Part shown: piece after piece, positions 7,953 to 16,348 of the stretch
Layout: each line of letters begins with the position of its first letter
How positions within the stretch are numbered: the first letter of the stretch is position 1
DNA from: a virus
Length of the DNA: 39,520 nt
IMG/VR virus record: IMGVR_UViG_3300044825_000819
Location: 1 to 39,520 of that record
Reading direction: 5' to 3' (one strand)
Made by a program: the position numbers and the translations under genes
The notes under the pieces: generated by a model
The model's database searches: none
The model's input: only the letters and a program-made list of their open reading frames with translations
Told to the model about the DNA's origin: nothing

Positions 7953-8729
7953 TTATCGTTTGCGTTGCGCCTCGTACTTCTTGATCTGGCGTAGCCGTTC
8001 CGCCTCGATCCATTCCGACGTTGACATGGTCTTTACAGACCGCGGGTCGGTGGTGTCGTACGCGGGCGCGGAAGATGCGCGAGCCGTGACCGGAGCAATA
8101 GGTGCCGGGGCAGTTGAGGTCTTTTTGGCCGGAGGAGATGAAGCCAGTCTAGCTTCGATCTTTCCGATTTCCCGTGCCTGCAAGAGCGGGCTGAGACGCG
8201 CAATCCGTTCGGCTTCCTTCGGGTTCGACCCTAGGTGATAGATCACGTCGGGACCGATTTCGGACGCCTGAATGGTCTGCGCCATCGTTTCCGTGATCGG
8301 AAGTTTCGGATTGTAAGCGACCTGTTCAAAGTCGTCGTACTTGTTCCGCGCTTCTTCCTCACGGTCCTGATAGGCTTCGAGCGTTGCCAGACGTTCTGCT
8401 TCGGCTTCTCGCTGGGCCAGCAATTCAGCGGCTTTGCGTTCGGCCAGAGCATCGGCGTAGGCTTGCGCGTTGGTGAAATCATCAGGCTTCAGAGGTTCCG
8501 GCGGAGGTGCCGGTGGCTGGGCCTTCAACTTCTGCGCTTGCTCGCGCTCCCATTTCCGTTGTTCTCTTGCGAGACGTTTGCCGACGATGGCATCCAATTC
8601 TTCCTGTGTGAAAGTCTTGGGGGCTTCCGTAGGCGTCGGTTCCGGCGAAGAATTTTCAATTTCGGCAACAGGTTCCGCCGTGGGAGCCTGTTCCGGCGCG
8701 GTCGCAACCGCTAGTTCGTTCTCGGTCAT
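7953..8729 (-). CDS. Capsid scaffolding protein
   Basis: 258 residues, highly charged and helical. After a Pro/Glu/Ala-rich N-terminus comes FTQEELDAIVGKRLAREQRK, a signature of phage scaffolding proteins. Long Glu/Arg/Ala helices follow, and a basic C-terminus rich in Lys/Arg (LRQIKKYEAQRKR) that would bind coat protein, as the P22 gp8 C-terminus does. AAAGGT precedes the ATG at 8729. It lies immediately upstream of coat, in the expected order. No protease motif is seen, so it is probably released rather than cleaved. Confidence 0.85.
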   Translation of the reverse strand: MTENELAVATAPEQAPTAEPVAEIENSSPEPTPTEAPKTFTQEELDAIVGKRLAREQRKWEREQAQKLKAQPPAPPPEPLKPDDFTNAQAYADALAERKAAELLAQREAEAERLATLEAYQDREEEARNKYDDFEQVAYNPKLPITETMAQTIQASEIGPDVIYHLGSNPKEAERIARLSPLLQAREIGKIEARLASSPPAKKTSTAPAPIAPVTARASSAPAYDTTDPRSVKTMSTSEWIEAERLRQIKKYEAQRKR

Positions 8730-8772
8730 TCAAGTACCTTTCGGTGCCTGGCGTGCCCTGCCAGTAGGGTCG

Positions 8773-9282
8773 TCAAACGTCCAGCGAAGCTACCTTCGCC
8801 TGGAAAGCCTTGATGCGGGCGTCAAGCGCCGCCGTATCCGCCGCAAGCTGCGCGCGGCCATTAGCCAGCGCCGCTTCGCGCGCTGCAAGATCGCGCTCGC
8901 TGGCGACAATGACCGCCTCGCGGGCGGAAAAGTCCTTTTCAGTGGCCGCCACGCTTTTGGCAAACCGCTGCTCGTTGCTGGCAAGCGCCTTTTCGCGGGC
9001 GGCGACATCGGACGCCGCAGCATCAGCAGCGGTCAGTTTGGCGTGCGCTTCTTCCGACACCGCCTTGGCTTCAGCCTTTGCGCGGTCAAGCTCATCTTTG
9101 GCCTGCTGCTGAAGTGCAACAGCATCAGCCTTGATGCGCAGCGCGTCCTCGACGGCCGTCATGGCCCCCTGACGCCTTTCCAGTTCATCGCGCAGCGTAG
9201 CAAGCGCGGCTAGATCGCGCGGCAACTGCTTGGTAAAATACGCGAGGTAATCGACGGATTTGGTTTCGTTGGCAACGTCCAT
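8773..9282 (-). CDS. Coiled-coil protein of unknown function
   Basis: 169 residues, mostly one long Ala/Glu/Lys/Arg coiled coil (about residues 25-165, e.g. AKDELDRAKAEAKAVSEEAH). The N-terminus, DYLAYFTKQLPRDLAAL, looks like a short globular cap. It lies immediately upstream of scaffold. It could be a second scaffold component or an assembly spacer; no family is recognised. AAAGG precedes the ATG at 9282. Confidence 0.55.
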   Translation of the reverse strand: MDVANETKSVDYLAYFTKQLPRDLAALATLRDELERRQGAMTAVEDALRIKADAVALQQQAKDELDRAKAEAKAVSEEAHAKLTAADAAASDVAAREKALASNEQRFAKSVAATEKDFSAREAVIVASERDLAAREAALANGRAQLAADTAALDARIKAFQAKVASLDV

Positions 9283-9291
9283 GGCGAACCT

Positions 9292-9600
9292 TTACGCGTA
9301 GTAGCTGATGTTCAGAACCGCGCCAGCGGTCGTCTCAATGAACTTGATACGACGAAGATCGCCGTCGTACTGAAGCGTAACGCCTGCGCTTAGAGGCATA
9401 CCAACGGAAGACGTCGGGTCTGTACCATCATCGCGCCAGCGAACGTTTTGCGTTTCCGGCGTAATCAGCGCAATCGTCGGCTTGGCGTTCAGACCCGACA
9501 CAGGGTCAACGGTCGGAACCGTCAGCGCGGTAGCGGATGACAAGCTGCTGATGCGCTGGTATCCGAGGCACGACGTGATGGCTTTGAGATTGATAGCCAT
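9292..9600 (-). CDS. Small structural protein (102 aa)
   Basis: 102 residues, beta-rich: KPTIALITPETQNVRWRDDG, then TSSVGMPLSAGVTLQYDGD and a closing LNISYYA. The VRWRDDG and GMPL pattern recurs in small phage virion proteins of this type. Its ATG at 9600 overlaps the stop of the 43-residue gene as TAATG, with AGGAG inside that gene's end, so translation is coupled. Probably a head-surface or appendage component; unproven. Confidence 0.6.
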   Translation of the reverse strand: MAINLKAITSCLGYQRISSLSSATALTVPTVDPVSGLNAKPTIALITPETQNVRWRDDGTDPTSSVGMPLSAGVTLQYDGDLRRIKFIETTAGAVLNISYYA

Positions 9601-9731
9601 TAAAACATTCTCCTGCGTTGCGTAACCGACTGCGCAAACGTGCGGATTTCAACAAAAACCTGTTTCACGGCGGCAACCGCTTGGGTAAAAAAGTTGCCCC
9701 CGAAAAAGGCGCCGTTGAAAAACGAGTTCAT
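9600..9731 (-). CDS. 43-aa small protein
   Basis: The ATG at 9731 follows GAAGGAAG and the frame ends in TAA at 9602-9600, overlapping the next ATG. The peptide starts MNSFFNGAFFGGNFFTQAVA, continues with a helical middle, and ends basic (TQRRRMF). The Phe/Gly/Asn start resembles short tail-tip or linker peptides of phages. The ribosome-binding site, the TAATG junction and the fit between neighbours argue that it is a real gene. Function unknown. Confidence 0.6.
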   Translation of the reverse strand: MNSFFNGAFFGGNFFTQAVAAVKQVFVEIRTFAQSVTQRRRMF

Positions 9732-9766
9732 TTCGCTTCCTTCAACTTAACATCTATACTGGCTTA

Positions 9767-10735
9767 TCAGCCAATAATCAAGCCGTAGCCAGTCGTCCCG
9801 GCAGAGCCGCCAGCGGGGTCGCTTTCAAACGAGATGACCCATATCTCGCCGCGTCCGCCGTTACCGCCTGCAACTGTCGATCCTGTGCCGCTGTCGGACG
9901 TGCCGCCGCCACCGCCGCCCGCACCCGGAATGCCGCCGTTCCCGCCTGCGCCCGGATTGGATGCGTCTGCTGCACCACCACCACCGCCCGCGCCCGGCAT
10001 CATACCGAGAGCGTTTGCACCGTTTGCCCCCGCTGTTGTACCGCCTGCTACACCGCCAGCGCCACCCGCAAGATAGCGAGATATGCCGCCAGCGCCGCCT
10101 CCATAAAATACGCCGCCAAGACTTCGCGCCCCGCCGCCGCCACCGCCGGGAGCGCCGAATATTGCATTGCCGCCAGCAGGCGCAGTCGATGAGTTACTAT
10201 TGGACGCGCCGCCGCCGCCGCCGCCGCCTTGGGTTGATAAACTGGCCGCGCCGCCAGCCGCGCCGTTATTTGCCCCTGCGGCTCCTTGACCGCCGGAAAT
10301 ACCGTCACCACCGGCCCCACTCAGACCAGCGCCACCGCCACCGCCCGCGCTAGTAGTTGATACAGCAGAAGGCGTAAAGCCGCCGCCGCCGCCGTAAGCT
10401 GACAATGTTGTTGCGCCACTATTTATAGTAAACGTAGTCGTGCCGCCTGCGTTGCCTGCAACGGCAGCCGTGCTGGACCCTGTGCCGCCTGTAGCAACAG
10501 CATATGTCTCTGTACTACCTAACTGAGACGCAGCAAATGTGACGTCAATTACGCCACCACCACCGCCCGCCCCGCCGCCAAAACTTTGTGTGAGAGTAGC
10601 GCGAGGTACACCAGCCCCCCCGCCCCCGCCACCTCCGACCAGAACAAGCCGGATATATTGCGCCCAGCTTTCTTTGGTCCACGTACCGGAGCCGGAAGTA
10701 AACTTCTCAACTTTGACGTTGCTTGTGCTAGCCAT
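9767..10735 (-). CDS. Glycine-rich receptor-binding protein, copy B
   Basis: 322 residues. The N-terminus FTSGSGTWTKESWAQYIRLV leads into a body with many runs of four to eight glycines separated by short polar loops (residues about 35-300). This resembles the poly-glycine sandwich of T-even-type gp38 adhesins, whose loops contact host outer-membrane proteins. The N-terminal 35 residues match the next gene upstream (copy A), so the pair arose by duplication with loop divergence. GGAG lies eight bases from the ATG at 10735. Proline-rich frames on the other strand are shadows of the GGN codons. Confidence 0.72.
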   Translation of the reverse strand: MASTSNVKVEKFTSGSGTWTKESWAQYIRLVLVGGGGGGGAGVPRATLTQSFGGGAGGGGGVIDVTFAASQLGSTETYAVATGGTGSSTAAVAGNAGGTTTFTINSGATTLSAYGGGGGFTPSAVSTTSAGGGGGAGLSGAGGDGISGGQGAAGANNGAAGGAASLSTQGGGGGGGASNSNSSTAPAGGNAIFGAPGGGGGGARSLGGVFYGGGAGGISRYLAGGAGGVAGGTTAGANGANALGMMPGAGGGGGAADASNPGAGGNGGIPGAGGGGGGTSDSGTGSTVAGGNGGRGEIWVISFESDPAGGSAGTTGYGLIIG

Positions 10736-10736
10736 G

Positions 10737-11618
10737 TCAGTAGCTCCACACGATCACAACGCCGCCGCCGCCTGCGCCGCCAACGCCAGCCGTGCCGCCC
10801 GTTACAGTGGCCCCGCCGCCGCCGCCGCCGCCGCCGGGGAAACCGCCGCTGCCAGCATTCCCTGCGACCGTGTCATGGGCAGCGCCCCCCGCGCCGCCGC
10901 CGCCTGCGCTGCCTAAAAGGCCGTTCGACCCCGAAAACCCGTTAACAGTTCCGGTATTTGTGCCGGGGGGAACAACATCAAGAAATGACGCAAGTTGGCG
11001 ACTTCCTTGGCCCCCGTCACGATAAAGCGGTGCTGCGGTTTTGTTACCCCCGCCACCACCTCCACAGCCGCCTAAAGCAGCTTGACCCCCTGCTGTACCA
11101 GCAGAACCTGTAGTAGTGCTTGGGCCGCCGAGACCGCCATTTCCACGGTTTTGCGCGTTACCGGCGGTGATACCGCCGTTCGCCCCCGCCGATCCAGAAA
11201 CAGAAGCACCTTGCCCGCCAGAACCAGCCAATCCGGCAGCGCCGCCTCCACCAGCGTTGTTCGTGCCTCCAGCGCCGCCGCCGCCTCCAGCGTACCCATA
11301 GACAACAGCGGACAAAACATTGCCGCCAAACGACGACACCCCGCCCGTGGTGCCCTGCGCTCCCACCGCTCCTGCTGATCCTCCGACCCCCACGGCATAC
11401 GGTTCAGTGGAGCCTAGATCAGACGCAAGAAACCAAGTTTCATTAAGCGAAGCGCCGCCGCCGCCGCCGCCGCCCGAAATGCCAGTTGTGCTCGCGCCCG
11501 ATCCCCCACCCCCACCACCGCCGCCGCCGCCAATGCACACGACACGGATGAGCGTAGCCCAAGACGGTTTGGTCCAGTTTCCAGACCCGGAGGTGTAGAT
11601 GTCAACCTGTACGCTCAT
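10737..11618 (-). CDS. Glycine-rich receptor-binding protein, copy A
   Basis: 293 residues. The N-terminus YTSGSGNWTKPSWATLIRVV is nearly the same as in copy B, followed by a GGGGGGGGGG run and an array of poly-Gly strands with variable loops, ending GVVIVWSY. Likely an adhesin at a fibre tip. Its ATG overlaps the upstream stop as ATGA and follows GAAGAGG. Tandem paralogs like this can allow host-range switching by recombination between the glycine-coding tracts; that is inference. Confidence 0.72.
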   Translation of the reverse strand: MSVQVDIYTSGSGNWTKPSWATLIRVVCIGGGGGGGGGGSGASTTGISGGGGGGGASLNETWFLASDLGSTEPYAVGVGGSAGAVGAQGTTGGVSSFGGNVLSAVVYGYAGGGGGAGGTNNAGGGGAAGLAGSGGQGASVSGSAGANGGITAGNAQNRGNGGLGGPSTTTGSAGTAGGQAALGGCGGGGGGNKTAAPLYRDGGQGSRQLASFLDVVPPGTNTGTVNGFSGSNGLLGSAGGGGAGGAAHDTVAGNAGSGGFPGGGGGGGGATVTGGTAGVGGAGGGGVVIVWSY

Positions 11619-11920
11619 TCTGCGGGCACCTCTTCCGGCACAGGTGCGGGCGGTGGGGCGGGTGTCACCGCGCCAGTCGCAATATCCATCGTGTCACCAA
11701 TCCAGCAGCGGCTGGTCGGGCGAACCGTGAGGTAGGAAAACGGCCTGTCGCCAACGCGAATGTCAAGGTTGGCTGGCGGCGTTGGATCGGGCTGTTCAAA
11801 CGCGCAAGTGATGTACCGCCCGTAACCCGGCCAGTATTCCTGCGGGTACGGGTCGTCTACGAGGATCGCATTCAGAACAAGACCTGCGTTATCAAGAACT
11901 AAATATGTAAGCGCGCTCAT
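11615..11920 (-). CDS. Small protein of the receptor-binding cassette (101 aa)
   Basis: 101 residues. The N-terminus LTYLVLDNAGLVLNAILVDD and PYPQEYWPGYGRYI resemble short phage proteins found near fibre genes. The C-terminus is Pro/Ala-rich (PAPPPAPVPEE). It is coupled by ATGA to both neighbours. It might be a fibre-assembly helper or a small virion part; no family is firmly recognised. Confidence 0.55.
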   Translation of the reverse strand: MSALTYLVLDNAGLVLNAILVDDPYPQEYWPGYGRYITCAFEQPDPTPPANLDIRVGDRPFSYLTVRPTSRCWIGDTMDIATGAVTPAPPPAPVPEEVPAE

Positions 11921-12489
11921 GTCTTTGTAACCGTCAAGGTAAGAACAACGTTAGAAATGCCCGAAACACTATCAACATTGAAGTAGAGAATATCTCCGGC
12001 GCTGATGCTCGTTGTCCACCCTGTCAACGTGCTGTTCTGCGACTTGTTGGATGACGTTATTGTCGGTTTGGCCGACCCGCAGATGCTATCCGCAACAGTC
12101 GGTGGAAAGTTTGCGTAACTGTCTTTCCAAATGTCAATTACAATAGAACCAGTCGTGTTAGCCTGCATCGTCACGGCGGTGATCGTGGCGTTGAAAGGAA
12201 TGCTCAAACCGTTGCCAGCAACGCCGGTCGTAATGGTAGTTCCGCCGCCGTTGATTGTGTAACCAATAGCCGCTGTGGACGAACCGGCACCAGTTGCAGA
12301 CAGCACACCAGCGGAAAGCGAAAGCCCTGTGCCGACCGAAATCTCTTCTGTCGCGCCTGTGCCAGCGGTTGTACGCCCTAAAAGACGATTGGTTGCCTGT
12401 GTCAGCACATGCTCGGCGTTCCAGGCAGTCGCGCCGGTTGCGCTAAAACTGCCGTCCGCTGGCGTTGAGTGAGTAAGAGATACGGTCAT
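11917..12489 (-). CDS. Fibre-like appendage protein (190 aa)
   Basis: 190 residues. The N-terminus SLTHSTPADGS and WNAEHVLTQATNRLLGRTTA is a fibre segment pattern I recognise, followed by GTGLSLSAGVLSATG, common in fibre shafts. The C-terminal half is beta-rich with an INGGGTTITTG segment and closes VVLTLTVTKT. Likely the shaft or base to which the glycine-rich proteins attach. ATGA overlaps on both sides. Confidence 0.62.
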   Translation of the reverse strand: MTVSLTHSTPADGSFSATGATAWNAEHVLTQATNRLLGRTTAGTGATEEISVGTGLSLSAGVLSATGAGSSTAAIGYTINGGGTTITTGVAGNGLSIPFNATITAVTMQANTTGSIVIDIWKDSYANFPPTVADSICGSAKPTITSSNKSQNSTLTGWTTSISAGDILYFNVDSVSGISNVVLTLTVTKT

Positions 12490-12851
12490 GCCAAGAACTT
12501 CAGCTTGTAAATCGTGGTGTAGTAAAGACCCACAATCTCATCTATGACGTTCTGAAGCGGCGTGCAGTCCTTATCTACTACCTTATACCGAATGTTTTCA
12601 ATTTCTGTCGCCTGCCGCTCCAAAAATTCCAGCACATTGCTGGATTTGTCGGCCGACATGAGCGCCACCGGGCCGATCAGACCGTACTTGCCTTGGTACA
12701 TCTCGGCAAATTTGTCCGCCAAATCAATGATTTCATCGTAAAACCCGCCAAGTGCCTGATGTTTGGCGTAAGACCGCGTGTTAAGATGCGCCGAATGCGC
12801 AACATCCCGCGCCAGAAACAGCATACCTAGAAACTTGTCGCAGTTGCTCAT
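12486..12851 (-). CDS. Conserved phage protein resembling the DUF5856 group
   Basis: 121 residues, helical: GMLFLARDVAHSAHLNTRSY, then ALGGFYDEIIDLADKFAEMY and QGKYGLIGPV. The spacing of His, Glu and Asp (HSAHL, YDEIIDLAD) suggests a four-helix, ferritin-like bundle. I recall this pattern from a phage family called DUF5856, function unknown; the number is from memory. AAGGAG precedes the ATG at 12851. It sits directly after portal in the transcript. Confidence 0.6.
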   Translation of the reverse strand: MSNCDKFLGMLFLARDVAHSAHLNTRSYAKHQALGGFYDEIIDLADKFAEMYQGKYGLIGPVALMSADKSSNVLEFLERQATEIENIRYKVVDKDCTPLQNVIDEIVGLYYTTIYKLKFLA

Positions 12852-14998
12852 ACGGGCGCTCCTTCAATTGGGGCTTCGGGCGGCAGCGGCATCTCACGCG
12901 GCGCGGGCGCGGGCATCATCGGGCGGCCATTGGAAATGTCGCCCGTCTCGATTGCCGCGGCGATAGTGCCCATGACGATGTCCTGCACCTGATCGGGCGT
13001 CATGGCCATCTGCATGGCGCTGATGCGCTTGGTTTCGGCGTCGTACGCCTTGATCTTCAGTTCCTGCGCTTCCATTGAGTTCTGGATGTTTTCGACCATG
13101 CCCATCGTCTGGTTCAACTGTTGGGTCAACGCCTCGATCATCTGCTCGGCAGCCTGAAGCTCCGGCGGCTTGTCGTCTTCCGCCAGCACCTTCGGGTCGA
13201 TGATCTTCTTGAACCGTGCGGCCATCTCCTGCGCCCCTGGCCAGTCCATGTTCTTTATGAACAGGTCGCCCGCCACCTGCCACAACTGCGGGCTGGTCTG
13301 AAGGATGTTGGCCATGGCTTCAACCGCTTCCTGGCGCTTGGTCAGATAGCTCGGCCCGGTCGTGATGACGACGTCATAGGTGCCGACAGTTGGGTTGTAA
13401 ATCTTCTCGATGACGTTACCCGCCTGGTCGATGATGTTCTTGACGGGTTCCGGCTGCTGCGGGTTGATCTTCGCCATGCCGACTTCGCCATCGACGCCGA
13501 TGATCCGGGCGATGCGCTCGGTGTCGTAAATCTTGGGGATCAGGTCCACAAGCTGACGAGTAACATGACGGATGGCACGGCCAAGATTATCGACATAATG
13601 ATAGGTTCCCGTATCGCCTTCTTGCACGCGAGCCAGAATGGCCTTACCAGACCGCTCGTTGCCCTGCTGCCCAAGCGAAGCGTTGTACTGACCGGTGGTG
13701 GACTTGATGTCCTCCGCAGCACCCATCTTGGCTTGAATAAGGCCCGTCTGCGCCATTGGCGGCTGGGCACGCTGCGGGAGAGGCAGGACATTGCCAGCGC
13801 CGTCCGTCACGTCCGGGTTCACTTCAAGATACGGCCAATTGGTCGTATTGGCCGTCTTCCAGTTCATTTCATAGCCTTCAAACTGGCCACCGTAGCCAAT
13901 GAAGGGGGCTTTGGGCGCCAGCGCCAGCATTTCTGCTTCCTGGCTGGTCCAATAGTTGTACATGCGCTGCGCGTCCTTGGCGTTACGCACAAGGCCCGAC
14001 ACAAAAAGACGCCCGTCTACTTCGAACTCGTTGCCAACCACGCGGACAACAGGAATGTACTTGCCCGGCCACTCGCGCTCGTCCAGCACCTCGTAACCGT
14101 TGGTCTTCATCCACATGACCCGCTTGCGGTCAACCTGACGGGTGCGCAGCGGCTTGCCAAACATCGCCGCCAACTGCTTGTCCTGCGGCGTGTTGGCAAA
14201 CGCCGTGACGTTGCCGGGGTAAAGATGCAGCGTGGCCTTGCGGTGGTCGATGTAGAAGTATTCCGCAATGCGGATGGTGTTTTCGTTCAGCCACTGGCTC
14301 AAGGACTGATCGCCAATGCCGCGAGACATGATGGAACTGATTGGCTGCGCGTCAGGAAACGCGCGTTCGTAGTCCACCTTCAGCATGTCTTCCGTGATGA
14401 AGCACCACTGCGCGTCAGACCCGCACGGGTCTTGGATCGTCGGGTCCATGTAGACGCTGAAGGAGTTGCGCACACGGCCGATGCGCAAATCCTGATCGAA
14501 ACTGTCCTCGCGGGCGTATTCGGTCAGAATGCGAACGTAACCTTCGCCGTACGTGACCTGGTTATCGCACGCGGTGTCATAGGCCACGTCTGCGTCCGAC
14601 ATATATTCGATGTGACGGATGATGCCGTCGAAGACTTCCGCCACCTTGACATCGGCCTGATCGTCGGCCGGGATGACCTTGCCAGATGGACGGTTCTGCC
14701 GCTGCTGGTTGGTCACCTGTCGCACATGCTGCGGCAGCTTGTTGATGGTCAGACACGGGCGGGCGTTGATGGTCTGACCCTGCACCGATCCGCGAGTAGC
14801 CAGCACGTCGGCGGGCCACTGCCATTGATTGTCAGGCGAACCGGCCATAAACCGAAGATCGTCCAATTCGTCTTCACGGCTTTCACTGTAAGCGGACAGC
14901 GCCATCGTAAAGCGCGAACGCATGGTGGCGAGCAGGTCTTCCTGATCCTGCCCGCCGTTTGCAGCCCGTGCCGCCCCCTTGATGCCGTCGTCAGCCAT
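12848..14998 (-). CDS. Portal protein, P22 gp1-like
   Basis: 716 residues, very near the P22 portal (725). Family features: an early RFTMALSAYSESREDELDDL and RFMAGSPDNQWQWP, RPCLTINKLPQHVRQVTNQQ, then NQVTYGEGYVRILTEY and YMDPTIQDPCGSDAQWCFI. The C-terminal third is a long Gln/Glu/Met-rich helix (about residues 600-670), as in the portal barrel. It forms the dodecameric DNA channel and terminase dock. The ATG at 14998 overlaps the upstream TAA as TAATG. A 748-codon frame on the opposite strand is a composition shadow. Confidence 0.92.
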   Translation of the reverse strand: MADDGIKGAARAANGGQDQEDLLATMRSRFTMALSAYSESREDELDDLRFMAGSPDNQWQWPADVLATRGSVQGQTINARPCLTINKLPQHVRQVTNQQRQNRPSGKVIPADDQADVKVAEVFDGIIRHIEYMSDADVAYDTACDNQVTYGEGYVRILTEYAREDSFDQDLRIGRVRNSFSVYMDPTIQDPCGSDAQWCFITEDMLKVDYERAFPDAQPISSIMSRGIGDQSLSQWLNENTIRIAEYFYIDHRKATLHLYPGNVTAFANTPQDKQLAAMFGKPLRTRQVDRKRVMWMKTNGYEVLDEREWPGKYIPVVRVVGNEFEVDGRLFVSGLVRNAKDAQRMYNYWTSQEAEMLALAPKAPFIGYGGQFEGYEMNWKTANTTNWPYLEVNPDVTDGAGNVLPLPQRAQPPMAQTGLIQAKMGAAEDIKSTTGQYNASLGQQGNERSGKAILARVQEGDTGTYHYVDNLGRAIRHVTRQLVDLIPKIYDTERIARIIGVDGEVGMAKINPQQPEPVKNIIDQAGNVIEKIYNPTVGTYDVVITTGPSYLTKRQEAVEAMANILQTSPQLWQVAGDLFIKNMDWPGAQEMAARFKKIIDPKVLAEDDKPPELQAAEQMIEALTQQLNQTMGMVENIQNSMEAQELKIKAYDAETKRISAMQMAMTPDQVQDIVMGTIAAAIETGDISNGRPMMPAPAPREMPLPPEAPIEGAPV

Positions 14999-15732
14999 TA
15001 CTTCTTGCTACCTGTTCCGCGTCCAGAATTGCCCATGCCGCCGCGCGACGGGTCAGTAGCCCGACCGCCGCCAGACCGCATTCCACCGCCCATACCGCCG
15101 CCAGATCGCTGGCCACCTCCGCCAAACGACTTGGCAATACTCTGGCCAAGAGCTTTGGCGCTGCCAAAACCATACGAAACGTTCTTGCCGCCTGCCATGC
15201 GCGGTCCCGCTGCCTGGCGCTCCGCGACAATGCGTTGCGCGCGGGACTTGGATGTTTCTTTGGGGCTGACAGCCGTTTTGATCGGCGCGGTCTTCACAGG
15301 CGAAGTCTTCATGTCAACCGTCGTGCGGACAACAGAGGGCGCCCCCATAACATTGCCATACTGGTAGTTGCGCGTTGCCGTGGTGGCCTCGCGCGGCGTG
15401 CGAAGAGTATGGCTTTTAGATACGTCCCCGTAAGCCTGAATACCAAGGCCACCTGCTACAGACATTGATCGTCTGTTAGGGGTTACAGACGCCTCTCCGG
15501 TTGCAGGAGGCAATGGTTTTGCATTGAGCGAACGGTCTTTGCCTTGCGCGTAAGATTTCATACGAACAGTTGGCGCGTATTGTGGGTTATTAAGAACACT
15601 CATATTCTGCGGGGTTACAATATCCCGCGCAGGTTTTCCTCGTCCGGTTCGGTCGCCAGACAGCACATTGCTCCAGCGCGTTTTAGGGTTACCGCCAAAA
15701 GTGCCGATAAAACCGGAGCTTTTCTTTGCCAT
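14998..15732 (-). CDS. Basic, Gly/Ser/Arg-rich protein upstream of portal
   Basis: 244 residues, low complexity. The N-terminus MAKKSSGFIGTFGGNPKTRW is basic, the middle carries PVKTAPIKTAVSPKETSKSR, and the tail is a run of GGG/Arg/Ser repeats (about residues 205-244). No folded domain is evident. High positive charge suggests DNA binding or a packaged internal protein. It is the largest of a group of basic proteins between terminase and portal. Function unknown. Confidence 0.55.
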   Translation of the reverse strand: MAKKSSGFIGTFGGNPKTRWSNVLSGDRTGRGKPARDIVTPQNMSVLNNPQYAPTVRMKSYAQGKDRSLNAKPLPPATGEASVTPNRRSMSVAGGLGIQAYGDVSKSHTLRTPREATTATRNYQYGNVMGAPSVVRTTVDMKTSPVKTAPIKTAVSPKETSKSRAQRIVAERQAAGPRMAGGKNVSYGFGSAKALGQSIAKSFGGGGQRSGGGMGGGMRSGGGRATDPSRGGMGNSGRGTGSKK

Positions 15733-15733
15733 C

Positions 15734-15874
15734 TTACTTGCCTTTCTTGCCCTGCGCCTTGCGCTTGACGGAATACGCGATGGCCACGGGCTGCTTCTGG
15801 GGCTTGCCTGCCTTCATCTCGGCCTTGATGTTGGCTCGAAACGCGCCTTTGCTTGCGGATTTGACTAGCGGCAT
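15734..15874 (-). CDS. Small basic phage protein, DUF6496-like (46 aa)
   Basis: 46 residues: MPLVKSASKGAFRANIKAEM, then AGKPQKQPVAIAYSVKRKA and a Lys-rich end. This matches a short family that I recall as DUF6496, abundant in phages next to terminase and portal. The TAA is one base from the next ATG. Function unknown; the charge again suggests DNA or capsid-interior binding. Confidence 0.75.
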   Translation of the reverse strand: MPLVKSASKGAFRANIKAEMKAGKPQKQPVAIAYSVKRKAQGKKGK

Positions 15875-15878
15875 GGTG

Positions 15879-16088
15879 TTAGCCCTTTTTAGGTGTCTTG
15901 ACGCGCTTGAACCCCGGCAGTCCGCCGTAGCCGGACAACGACCGCTGGGCGGTTTTGGCTGACTTTTTGAAGGCTTCGGCTGTCGGAGCGCCTTTTGCGC
16001 CTACTTTACGCATCTTTTCGCCCGATCCGGCGGCAATGCGGGCGCGTTTGGCGTGGATGTTGGCGTAAAGTCCGGGTTTCTTGGCCAT
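15879..16088 (-). CDS. Small basic phage protein (69 aa)
   Basis: 69 residues: MAKKPGLYANIHAKRARIAA, GSGEKMRKVGAKGAPTAEAF, ending RVKTPKKG. I recognise the start as a common phage small protein of unknown function. GGAAG precedes the ATG at 16088. About one third of residues are Lys or Arg. It follows the DUF6321-like gene by one base. Confidence 0.72.
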   Translation of the reverse strand: MAKKPGLYANIHAKRARIAAGSGEKMRKVGAKGAPTAEAFKKSAKTAQRSLSGYGGLPGFKRVKTPKKG

Positions 16089-16089
16089 T

Positions 16090-16347
16090 TCAGCACTTCC
16101 ACCGTCGCATCGAGGCTTTTGCCCGCTCTGCGTTCTTTGACTTGGCTACGACGCCGCCCATTCTGGCGCAAAACGACGTTTTCCGGCCCTTGTCGGCCGC
16201 AGACTTGGGGTTAGGCGCGGGCGGCTTGAGGTTTGACCCCGTCGCCCGATTGTACTTGGCGCGGCCCTTGGCTGTTAGGCCCGCGCCCTTGCTTACGGGG
16301 AGCTTCTCCCCGCGGCCAACAGCCAGAGAGACGCCCTTTTTGGCCAT
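16090..16347 (-). CDS. Small basic Cys-containing phage protein, DUF6321-like
   Basis: 85 residues from the ATG at 16347; an upstream in-frame start would read through the neighbour's stop region, and TAACATG joins the two genes. Pattern: GAGLTAKGRAKYNRATGSNL, then a Pro/Lys linker, RKTSFCARMGGVVAKSKN, and closing ASMRRWKC. I recall this combination as DUF6321. Two Cys in a basic background could bind metal across subunits; that is speculation. Function unknown. Confidence 0.75.
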   Translation of the reverse strand: MAKKGVSLAVGRGEKLPVSKGAGLTAKGRAKYNRATGSNLKPPAPNPKSAADKGRKTSFCARMGGVVAKSKNAERAKASMRRWKC

Positions 16348-16348
16348 G

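Noticed and set aside
6287-7984. A 565-codon plus-strand frame opposite coat and decoration genes
   Set aside because: Arg/Val/His-rich shadow of two confident minus-strand genes; no credible start context.
10539-11598. Proline-rich frames opposite the glycine-rich proteins
   Set aside because: Poly-Pro is the reverse complement of poly-Gly GGN codons; no ribosome-binding sites.
13121-15367. A 748-codon open frame on the plus strand opposite the portal gene
   Set aside because: Antisense to a confident portal gene; His/Arg/Leu-rich composition from GC-rich codons, no family pattern and no operon context.
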